This document shows positions 1 to 5,528 of a DNA stretch of 5,528 bases, piece after piece. The notes beneath the pieces were generated by a model, which did no database searches, was not told where the DNA came from, and saw only the letters and a list, made by a program, of their open reading frames with translations. Position 1 is the first letter of the stretch. Each line of letters starts with the position of its first letter. Both the position numbers and the translations under genes were made by a program. The DNA comes from Caldilineaceae bacterium. GTDB taxonomy: Bacteria > Chloroflexota > Anaerolineae > Caldilineales > Caldilineaceae. The DNA is taken from assembly GCA_012032975.1 (NCBI GenBank), contig JAAUPU010000260.1, forward strand, positions 1 through 5,528, read 5' to 3'.

Positions 1-328
1 CGATTACCGATTCCAAGTTACTTGGGGAGGTGACCGCCTTCCTCCGAAAATTCCACGAGGACCACGGGGTCCGACTGATTTTCGACACTGAGGCGATCGC
101 CGAAATCGAAAAATAGTCGGACAGCGCAACCAAAGCGGCCTGGCGGTGTGTGCGGATCTTTTCCGGGACTTTCAGTTTGGTCTGAAGCTGATTCAGCAAA
201 ATACAGGAAGGAACACCTTTGAGATCGGGCCGGAAGCCGTCCAGAATCCGAACAAATACCTGAGCGATCTCGTGGTGGCCAGCTACGGAGCCACCACCAA
301 GGTGGCGGATGCGCGGGCTGCAACATGA
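1..328 (+). pseudogene. 3' part of an unidentified protein, possibly AAA+ ATPase C-terminal domain, frameshifted
   Basis: Codons from position 3 read as protein (ITDSKLLGEVTAFLRKFHED and on) up to a TAG at 114-116 that follows a run of five A (109-113). Adding one A lets the reading continue in the next frame with equally protein-like sequence (IVGQRNQSGLAVCADLF, then FGLKLIQQNTGR, FEIGPEAVQNP, LSDLVVASY) until TGA at 326-328. The stretch HGVRLIFDTEAIAEI resembles the small alpha/beta domain that closes Clp- or Lon-type AAA+ ATPases, where a strand is followed by a helix starting D/E-E-A. That resemblance is an inference from pattern only; no Walker motif lies inside the window. The gene start is outside the window. 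The last 10-20 codons (ATTKVADARAA) may already belong to the binding protein that follows, so the true end of this protein is unclear. The family assignment is uncertain; that the region is coding is fairly likely. Confidence 0.45.
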
Positions 329-1742
329 TGTACGACGGTCTGATCACCTGGGATCTGACCAATGGCTACCGCACCATCGCACCAGCCCTGGCCACGAATT
401 GGTCCGTCTCCGACGACAAGACCGAATACACTTTCAACCTGCGCGAAGGCGTGACCTTTCACGACGGCTCTGAATTCAGCGCCGAGGACGTCGTGGCGAC
501 CTTCGACCGCATCGTCAATCCGCCGGACAACATCTCCATCGGCGGCCTGGGCGAGCAGTTGGCCATGGTGGAAGAGATCACCGCGCTGGACGATATGACC
601 GTCGTCTTCAAACTCAGCCAGCCGACGCCCTTCTTCCTGGAGATCATGGCCGGCGATGCGATGGTCGTCTACTCCAAAGATACGCTGGAAGAGAACGACT
701 ATGATCTGCGCGGCGTCACCGTTGCGCCGGGTACTGGACCCTTCAAGTTCGTCGAGTTTATTCCCGGCGAAAAGATCGTCCTCGAAGCCAACGAGAATTA
801 TTGGAACCCCGAACTGCCCTATGTGGACGGCATCGAAATGCTCCATGTCGGGGCATGGGCCGATCGCGGCACTGCGGTGCTGACCGGCCAGGCCGATTTC
901 TCGTGGAACGTCTCCTTCGACACCTGGCAAGAGGGCGCCAACCGTGAAGAGATCGGAGTCGCCTATGCGCCATGCCTGAACTCTCACATGGTGGCAATCA
1001 ACAACACGCACCCACCCTTGATGACCCCCGCGTGCGCAAGGCGATCCATCTGGCCGTGGACCGACAGGCACTGATCGATGCGTTTACCCCGGTCTGGGAG
1101 CCTGCTTTTGTCACCCGCTGGTTGCCAATGGCCAGCCCCTATTCGACACCGCCGGACCAGATCATGGAGATGCCGGGCTACCGCTCGGACAAAGAGGCCG
1201 ATATCGAAACAGCGCGCCAGTTGATGGCGGATGCCGGTTACCCGGATGGTTTTGAGACCACCTTCACCGCGTGGACGGATGCCGCTTCTTCAGAAGTTGC
1301 AGTGCCTGCGTTTGCCGAGTTGCTGCGCACCAGCCTGGGCATCGAGGGCACGGTCAACGTCATCGAACGTCCGTTGACCGCAGATGTCCTCAGAACCGGC
1401 GAATTCGACCTCTTCAAGTCCGACACCTACGCATCCGACGTGTTGGACCCGTACCCCTTCTGGAACCAATACCTGCGCACCGGCGCCTCTCAGAACTGGT
1501 CGCAATATTCGAACCCAGACTTCGATGCGCTGCTGGATCAATTGGCCGGCGAACTCGACCCGACCGCGCGCCAGGATCTGGTCAACCAGGCCCTCGATAT
1601 GTTGGACGAGAATCCTCCCTTCTTCCTGATCGGCTTCTGCGCCCATTCGCCCATGTGGAATGACTATGTCATGGGTGTCTCTATCCCCGACCGCACTTTC
1701 TCAAAATGGGGCCGCTTCGAAACAGTCTGGCTGGATCGATAG
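325..1742 (+). pseudogene. ABC transporter substrate-binding protein, family 5 (peptide/nickel type), N-terminally truncated and frameshifted
   Basis: Binds the solute outside the membrane and delivers it to the DppBC-type channel encoded downstream. The sequence from 325 carries the family 5 signature: MYDGLITWD, then ALATNWSVSDD, YTFNLREGVTFHDG and FSAEDVVATFDRI (residues 21-63), GTGPFKFVEF (136-145) and ENYWNPELPYVDGIEM. The first frame breaks near 1012-1017; adding one C to the CCC run joins INNTHPPL to DDPRVRKAIHLAVDRQALID, a classic family motif. The second part ends normally with SNPDFDALLDQL and a tail closing at TAG 1740-1742. Repaired, it has about 472 residues, against roughly 520-560 usual for the family. 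The lipoprotein or Sec signal and about the first 60-70 residues are missing, and the codons just upstream do not supply them. As written it could not be exported. The breaks may be sequencing errors, but the missing N-terminus needs a deletion or an assembly join. Family call is firm; the substrate (peptide, nickel, sugar) cannot be told. Confidence 0.9.
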
Positions 1743-1758
1743 CAGCTAACAGGCGGCA

Positions 1759-1799
1759 GTGCAGACTTCTGAAGTCTTCAAGACTTCAGAAGTCTGCAC
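1759..1799. repeat. Perfect 41-bp palindromic element (20-bp arms, 1-nt centre)
   Basis: The left arm GTGCAGACTTCTGAAGTCTT (1759-1778) is the exact reverse complement of the right arm at 1780-1799, with a single C at 1779. Inside lie two 15-bp odd palindromes, AGACTTC-T-GAAGTCT (1763-1777) and AGACTTC-A-GAAGTCT (1781-1795), separated by TCA. It starts 16 bases after the binding-protein stop codon and ends 22 bases before the permease ATG. There is no T-tract after it (CGCTCGCC), so a classical intrinsic terminator is unlikely. Likely roles are a hairpin protecting the 3' end of the binding-protein mRNA or reducing read-through into the permeases, a dispersed REP/MITE-like repeat, or a paired operator. 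No second copy is in the window. Confidence 0.9.
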
Positions 1800-1812
1800 G
1801 CTCGCCCCACAT

Positions 1813-1816
1813 GGAA
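1813..1816 (+). promoter_or_regulatory. Weak ribosome binding site of the DppB-type permease
   Basis: GGAA lies 5 bases before ATG 1822. It supports that start over the in-frame GTG at 1759, which lies inside the palindrome and would add 21 residues encoded mostly by the repeat. The start at 1822 gives the usual DppB N-terminus, MTNYLIRRLLLAF. Confidence 0.45.
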
Positions 1817-1821
1817 TCCCA

Positions 1822-2780
1822 ATGACCAACTATCTCATCCGCCGACTGTTGCTTGCATTCGTGACGGTCATCGGCGTTACCATTGTGATCTTCGTGGCAA
1901 TGCGCGTCCTTCCCGGCGACCCGCTGGCGATGATCTTCGGCGAAGCAGAAGGCATCTATGTGCTCTCTGAAGAGGAACTCCAGGCGGCACGCGCCAGCCT
2001 CGGCCTGGACCAGCCACTCTACATGCAGTACCTCAGCTGGATGGGCGACGTGATGACCGGCGAGTTGGGTTATTCGTTCTGGGTAGACGTGCCGATCCGC
2101 GATACGATCTTGCGTCGCGGCCCGATCACGGTCGAAATCGCACTCTTGGCCATCATCATGGCCTGGGTGATCGGCGTGCCGGTGGGCGTCATCAGCGCAT
2201 TGTGGCGCGAATCCTTCCTGGACAATTCGCTGCGCATCTTGGTCACGCTCTTCATGGCGATCCCCAGTTTTTGGTTGGGGTTGACCATGATCCTCTTCAC
2301 GGTCACCTTCTTCAACTGGCGCCCCTCGCTGACCATCGTGCAGATCTGGGAAGACCCGGTCGAGAATCTGCGCATGGTTCTTGGGCCGGCTGTGGCGGTA
2401 GGCATCGGCATCGCGGCGATCATCGCCAGGATGACCCGTTCGACTGTTCTGGAGGTTCTGGGCGAAGATTATGTGCGCACAGCCAAGGCAAAAGGTCTCA
2501 CCGACCGGCTGGTGATCATGCGACATGTGCTGAAGAATGCCATGCTGCCGGTTCTGACCCTCTCCGGTCTGGCTTTTGCCGCGCTGCTGGGTGGTTCAGT
2601 CGCGGTGGAGAAGGCATTTGGCTTCCCCGGTTTGGGTTCGGCGCTGGCCCAGGGCGCGGTGGAACGGGATTGATGATGGTCCAAAACCTGACGCTGATAT
2701 TTGCCGTTACCTTTGTCTTTATCAACCTGGTGATTGATCTGCTCTATGCGTGGATCGATCCTCGCATCCGCTATGATTAG
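1822..2780 (+). pseudogene. DppB-type ABC transporter permease, one frame break near the C-terminus
   Basis: Inner-membrane channel subunit of a dipeptide/oligopeptide/nickel family ABC importer, expected to pair with the DppC-type subunit encoded next. Residues 1-283 read without a break: N-terminal helix (about 7-27) followed by RVLPGDPL, the periplasmic segment with LGLDQPLYMQYLSW, membrane helices near 102-124, 137-160, 187-203 and 242-262, and the cytoplasmic EAA loop YVRTAKAKGLTDRLVIMRH (217-235) that docks on the ATPase. FGFPGLGSALAQGAVERD is the family's conserved segment before the last helix. There a TGA (2671-2673) interrupts, and the rest (MMVQNLTLIFAVTFVFINLV to WIDPRIRYD, stop 2778-2780) is one frame away. 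One added base after GAT 2670 restores about 319 residues, normal for the family. The break is either a missed base or a real mutation removing the final helix. Confidence 0.92.
2673..2780 (+). other. Possible re-initiated 35-residue C-terminal helix of the DppB-type permease
   Basis: If the frame break is real, ATG 2673-2675 overlaps the stop TGA 2671-2673 as TGATG, an arrangement that permits termination-reinitiation. The product would be a single membrane helix (NLTLIFAVTFVFINLVIDLL) ending in the conserved DPRIRY tail. It is listed as an alternative reading of the broken gene, not as an independent gene. Confidence 0.2.
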
Positions 2781-2790
2781 CGTTCTGCAA

Positions 2791-2796
2791 AGGAAG
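2791..2796 (+). promoter_or_regulatory. Ribosome binding site of the DppC-type permease
   Basis: AGGAAG lies 5 bases before ATG 2802. It is the clearest Shine-Dalgarno sequence in the window and fixes that start. It sits 10 bases after the DppB-type stop codon, consistent with one operon mRNA. Confidence 0.7.
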
Positions 2797-2801
2797 CGGC
2801 T

Positions 2802-3710
2802 ATGAGGAGCACTGGCGCTGTCGCCATCGACCGAAACATCCTGCAGCAGGAAGATGTGCGGCAAAGCGACACCTTCTGGATGGGCGTGCGGCGTTTTGTC
2901 AGGACGTCGCCGGTCGGCGCGATCTCTGCGCTATTTTTGGTTGGCCTGGTTTTGGTCGCCATCTTTGCCGATGTGGTTGCACCCTATCATCCGCTAGAGG
3001 CCGACTTTCGCGCGATGCGTCAGCCCCCCTCGCAGCAACATTGGCTTGGCACTGACAACCTGGGTCGCGATGTACTCAGTCGCCTGATCTATGGCGCCCG
3101 AATCTCGCTCTTTGTCGCCCTCGTCTCAACTGTGATCGCCAAGGGGCTGGGCATGACGTGGGGCATCGCCACAGGGTACGTCGGCAAGTCCTTTGACCTG
3201 GTCAGCCAGCGGATCATCGATGTCCTGCTCGCCTTTCCGGGGATCATCCTGGCCATGCTTTTGTTGGCTGCCATGGGGGGCGGGCTATACACTGTGATTC
3301 TCGCCATCACGGTGCTTGGCATTGCCGGCACGGTGCGCGTACTCCGTTCGGTGGTGCTGTCGGTCAAGGAGATGGCCTACATTGAAGCCGCGCGTGCGAC
3401 CGGTGCATCTGGCACGCGCATCATGATAAAACATATCGCGCCGCAAACGGTGGCGCCCACACTGGTGCTCTTCAGCGCGGCCCTGGGCGGCGCAATCTTT
3501 GCCGAGGCCGCGTTGAGCTTCCTGGGCCTGGGCATCCCACAGCCTAATCCCAGTTGGGGCAACATGCTGGGCGGTGTGTTGGCAGACCAATTTCGCCCCA
3601 AATGGTGGCTGGTTGTCTTCCCCGGTGTGACCATCACCTTGACGATCCTGGCCTTCAACCTGGTTGGCGATGCGCTACGCGATTACCTGGACCCCAAACT
3701 GGGCGACTGA
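2802..3710 (+). CDS. DppC-type ABC transporter permease
   Basis: Second inner-membrane channel subunit of the dipeptide/oligopeptide/nickel family importer. It is intact, 302 residues, normal for the family. It has a hydrophilic N-terminal tail (1-35), a first helix (about 36-60) ending in DVVAPYHPLEADF, and the family hallmark HWLGTDNLGRDVLSRLIYGAR (about 80-100). Helices follow near 99-123, 139-157, 162-182, 215-240 and 270-288. The EAA loop that contacts the ATPase reads AYIEAARATGASGTRIMIKH (192-211), followed by the conserved FLGLGIPQPNPSWGNML (240-256) and a tail GDALRDYLDPKL. It starts 21 bases after the DppB-type stop and has a good ribosome site, so it is surely co-transcribed. No DppD or DppF ATPase gene follows, so those subunits lie upstream of the window, elsewhere, or are shared with another system. 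Confidence 0.96.
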   Translation: MRSTGAVAIDRNILQQEDVRQSDTFWMGVRRFVRTSPVGAISALFLVGLVLVAIFADVVAPYHPLEADFRAMRQPPSQQHWLGTDNLGRDVLSRLIYGARISLFVALVSTVIAKGLGMTWGIATGYVGKSFDLVSQRIIDVLLAFPGIILAMLLLAAMGGGLYTVILAITVLGIAGTVRVLRSVVLSVKEMAYIEAARATGASGTRIMIKHIAPQTVAPTLVLFSAALGGAIFAEAALSFLGLGIPQPNPSWGNMLGGVLADQFRPKWWLVVFPGVTITLTILAFNLVGDALRDYLDPKLGD

Positions 3711-3810
3711 ATCTCCGCGTTTCTCCTCGGCATTGTAAACCCTCTCCAGGCTCCCCTCATCCCGCGCCAGCTTTTGGGTAATCGACTCGCTCCTGCGTAC
3801 AATACGAACC
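3711..3810 (+). other. Intergenic gap between transporter operon and FmdE-like gene
   Basis: These 100 bases follow the DppC-type stop codon. I see no strong hairpin followed by a T-tract, so no intrinsic terminator can be named. The final 40 bases hold the candidate promoter listed separately. Confidence 0.6.
3774..3803 (+). promoter_or_regulatory. Candidate sigma-70-type promoter for the FmdE-like gene, possibly leaderless
   Basis: TTGGGT (3774-3779) and TACAAT (3798-3803) are 18 bases apart. The -10 box ends 7 bases before ATG 3811, so transcription would begin at or next to the start codon. No Shine-Dalgarno sequence precedes that ATG, which fits a leaderless mRNA. The -35 match is only partial (TTG). 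Confidence 0.45.
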
Positions 3811-4434
3811 ATGAATCGCCGGCAAAGTTCCGATACAACGCGTGTTTCCGCGCCCGATCTTCAGTCGTTGCTGGCCGAGTCATCGGCGCGCCACAACCAT
3901 CTCTGTCCGCGCCAAATACTGGGGGTGCGGATCGGGCTGGCGGGTGTGGGTGCGCTGGGGCTGGAGGCGCCTCGCCAGGACAAACGGCTGCTGGTGATTT
4001 TGGAGACCGACGGCTGTTTTGCCGACGGGGTGGAAGTGGCTACCGGCGCCACCATTGGCCATCGCACGTTGCGCATCGAGGATCATGGCAAGATCGCAGC
4101 CACTTTTGTCGATGTCAAACTGGAGCGTTCTGTGCGCGTCTCTCCGCAATTGGATGTGCGCACCAAAGCCGGCTGTTATGCGCCAGATGAAGCTCGCCAC
4201 TATTTTGCACAGTTGCAGGCCTATCAGACCATGCCCGATGATGCCCTGCTGCAATTCCAGAGCGTCCGCTTGACCCCGCCCTCATCGGTGATCGTCAGCC
4301 GACCCAGCGTGCGAATCAACTGCGACCGCTGCGGCGAAGAGGTCATCAACGAGCGAGAAGTGAACGTGGGCGACCTTCTTCTCTGTCGCGCGTGCGCCGG
4401 CCATGGCTACTACGCTCTTGTCGGCGCCCGATGA
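3811..4434 (+). CDS. FmdE-family protein with C-terminal zinc ribbon
   Basis: The 207-residue protein has two parts. The FmdE domain (about 15-160) shows SARHNHLCPRQILGVRIGL (25-43; His28, His30, Cys32), then LLVILETDGCFADGVEVATG (60-79; Cys69) and TIGHRTLRIEDHGKIAATF (81-99). The C-terminal domain carries C171-x2-C174-x17-C192-x2-C195, a zinc ribbon commonly fused to FmdE domains, with the conserved CGEEVINERE and LLCRACAG. The family is named after a protein from the formylmethanofuran dehydrogenase operon of methanogens, but most bacterial members lie outside that pathway and their reaction is not known; metal or cofactor binding is the usual suggestion. The ATG has a TACAAT box close upstream and no Shine-Dalgarno sequence; an alternative start is not needed because the domain begins well inside. 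It is intact and cytoplasmic by appearance (no signal or membrane helices). Whether it works with the transporter upstream is not shown by the sequence. Confidence 0.9.
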   Translation: MNRRQSSDTTRVSAPDLQSLLAESSARHNHLCPRQILGVRIGLAGVGALGLEAPRQDKRLLVILETDGCFADGVEVATGATIGHRTLRIEDHGKIAATFVDVKLERSVRVSPQLDVRTKAGCYAPDEARHYFAQLQAYQTMPDDALLQFQSVRLTPPSSVIVSRPSVRINCDRCGEEVINEREVNVGDLLLCRACAGHGYYALVGAR

Positions 4435-4446
4435 CGGGGTCATTGG
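4428..4446 (+). other. Small hairpin over the FmdE-like gene stop codon
   Basis: CCGATGAC (4428-4435) can pair with GTCATTGG (4439-4446), an 8-bp stem with one G-U pair and a GGG loop. It covers the TGA stop. No T-tract follows (CTAGAGGC), so it is at best a weak or imperfect terminator and may be chance. Confidence 0.25.
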
Positions 4447-4485
4447 CTAGAGGCTATCATCTTATGCTGCAACAGGACGTCGTAC

Positions 4486-5528
4486 ATGATTGATCTACTT
4501 CCCGCAATCGGCAACGAGACAGACCAACGCACGCGCCCAACCTCGCGCTTGGGGAATCGCCTTTTATGGATTGGCCTTGGTGTGCTGTGGACGGTGGCCT
4601 TTGCCGTTGCATACACCCAATGGCCGCTCTACACCGGCAAGCAGCATACCAAGTTTCTGCACGGTCTGGCCGCGGCTGGCGTGGGCCATCTGCAGGATGA
4701 CTGGCTTGCCAACACGCTGAATCCGTTGCCCGCGTTTTCGTTGCTGGTCACGATGACGCATATTTATCTCGACGACGCTGTTTTTTACGCGATTCAGGCG
4801 CTGTTGCTGGGTGTTTATCTGCTCAGTTTGTATGGCGTTGTCGGGCATCTCTTCCCGTCGCTGCGCAAAGGGGTAGGGCCGCTGCTCTTCCTGACTTTGC
4901 TCATCGCCATTCATTCCACGCTGCTGCCGCCGTTTAACATGCAGACCTTTGGCATGAGCATCGGCTGGCTGTTGCAGTCTGGCGTCGCGGGTCAATACAT
5001 GCTCAATCCCTCCTTCGAGCCGGGTTCGTTTGGCGTATTGCTCATCCTCTCGATCTACCTCTTTCTGACCGATCGGCCTCACTGGGCGTCAGCCGCCGCG
5101 TCCTTTGCGGCCGTGATGCATTCGGCCTATATGCTGACTGCGGCCGTGTTGGTGTTGGCCTATGTGCTGATCGTTTTCTGGCAGCGCCGCAGCTGGCTGG
5201 CAGCGGTCGGTGTGGGCGCAGTCGGGTTGGCGGTCGTCGCACCTCTGTTGCTCTACAGTTCGACCGTGCTCGGGCCGACTACGCCAGAGTTGTGGGCGCA
5301 GGCCCAGGATATCATCGTCAATTTTCGCATCCCCCACCATTCGCTGCCAGAACTCTGGATCGACAATGCAGTCTATGCGCGTCTGGCCGTGGTAGTCGTT
5401 GCGATCCTGCTGGCGCGCAAGAGTCGAGTGGCGCTCATATTGACGCTATTGTTACTGGCTGCGGCCGGTTTGACCTTTGCTCAATGGGCGCTGGATTCAG
5501 ACACGCTGGCCTTTCTCGCTCCCTGGCG
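4486..5528 (+). CDS. Polytopic membrane protein of unknown function (DUF6798-like), 3' end outside window
   Basis: The frame is open from ATG 4486 to the window end (347 codons and counting). A polar N-terminus (1-25) precedes many hydrophobic segments, near residues 26-44, 98-121, 131-147, 181-194, 203-231, 238-262, 297-310 and 315-335. Between the first two lies a soluble stretch with KQHTKFLHGLAAAG and HLQDDWLANTLNPLPAF (53-84). A later loop has IIVNFRIPHHSLPELW (276-291). The pairing of an HGLA...DWLA.T..P.P.F stretch with an R-x-P-H-H loop is what I recall of DUF6798-type proteins, large membrane proteins with a fold reminiscent of GT-C glycosyltransferases; this match is from memory and unverified. 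No function is known to me. It begins 51 bases after the FmdE-like stop. TATGCT at 4463-4468 is a possible -10 box, but no convincing -35 is placed at the right distance and the ribosome site is poor. Confidence 0.75.
   Translation, partial: MIDLLPAIGNETDQRTRPTSRLGNRLLWIGLGVLWTVAFAVAYTQWPLYTGKQHTKFLHGLAAAGVGHLQDDWLANTLNPLPAFSLLVTMTHIYLDDAVFYAIQALLLGVYLLSLYGVVGHLFPSLRKGVGPLLFLTLLIAIHSTLLPPFNMQTFGMSIGWLLQSGVAGQYMLNPSFEPGSFGVLLILSIYLFLTDRPHWASAAASFAAVMHSAYMLTAAVLVLAYVLIVFWQRRSWLAAVGVGAVGLAVVAPLLLYSSTVLGPTTPELWAQAQDIIVNFRIPHHSLPELWIDNAVYARLAVVVVAILLARKSRVALILTLLLLAAAGLTFAQWALDSDTLAFLAPW

Noticed and set aside
105..160. Programmed -1 frameshift at the A5 run
   Set aside because: There is no strong X-XXY-YYZ slippery heptamer and no evident downstream stem or pseudoknot; similar breaks in unrelated genes nearby make a sequence error the simpler cause.
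283..1071. Long open frame on the - strand (262 codons)
   Set aside because: It lies opposite the binding-protein gene, has no family resemblance and is explained by the GC-rich codon pattern of the + strand gene.
1759..1805. Rho-independent terminator at the palindrome
   Set aside because: The stem is perfect but is followed by CGCTCGCC, with no T-tract, and the genes on both sides belong to the same transporter.
1759..1821. GTG 1759 as start of the DppB-type permease
   Set aside because: The extra 21 residues are mostly encoded by the palindrome and do not match the family N-terminus; ATG 1822 has a weak ribosome site and gives the expected MTNYLIRRLL.
1786..2526. Long open frame on the - strand (246 codons)
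   Set aside because: It is antisense to the DppB-type permease; its His/Asp/Arg-rich composition is typical of a shadow of a hydrophobic membrane gene.
1..5528. tRNA, rRNA, CRISPR array, transposase or phage genes
   Set aside because: No repeated spacer pattern, no tRNA-like cloverleaf, and no recombinase or transposase motifs were seen in any frame.

Overview
The window is about 5.5 kb of GC-rich, gene-dense bacterial DNA with every gene on the + strand. It looks most like a member of the Chloroflexota (Anaerolineae or Caldilineae type). That guess rests on the style of the FmdE-like protein, the large membrane protein carrying a PHH motif, and a short palindromic intergenic element. It is a judgement from memory, not a database result.

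Layout. Positions 1-~290 hold the broken 3' end of an unknown protein, possibly the C-terminal part of an AAA+ ATPase. It runs without a normal intergenic gap into a family 5 (dipeptide/oligopeptide/nickel type) ABC transporter substrate-binding protein that has lost its signal peptide and N-terminal strand (325-1742). A perfect 20-bp inverted repeat with a 1-nt centre (1759-1799) separates this gene from a DppB-type permease (1822-2780) and a DppC-type permease (2802-3710). No ATPase subunit follows. A 100-bp gap with a possible leaderless promoter precedes a complete FmdE-domain protein with a C-terminal zinc ribbon (3811-4434). The last gene is a polytopic membrane protein (from 4486) that runs off the end of the window.

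The first 2.7 kb contains four reading-frame breaks: one in the first fragment, one where it meets the binding protein, one inside the binding protein and one near the end of the DppB permease. Each is repaired by adding a single base, and three sit in or beside a short homopolymer. The last 2.8 kb has none. The simplest explanation is uncorrected base-deletion errors in low-coverage or metagenomic sequence, but real decay of the operon cannot be excluded from sequence alone.

How the genes work together. The binding protein would capture a peptide or similar small solute outside the membrane, and the two permeases would form the channel. The energising ATPases must be encoded elsewhere. The palindrome after the binding-protein gene sits where many ABC operons carry an mRNA-stabilising or attenuating hairpin that lets the binding protein be made in excess. 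The FmdE-like and membrane-protein genes seem to be separate transcription units. I saw no clear new defence or mobile system. The most distinctive items are the palindromic element and the ATPase-like/binding-protein junction.
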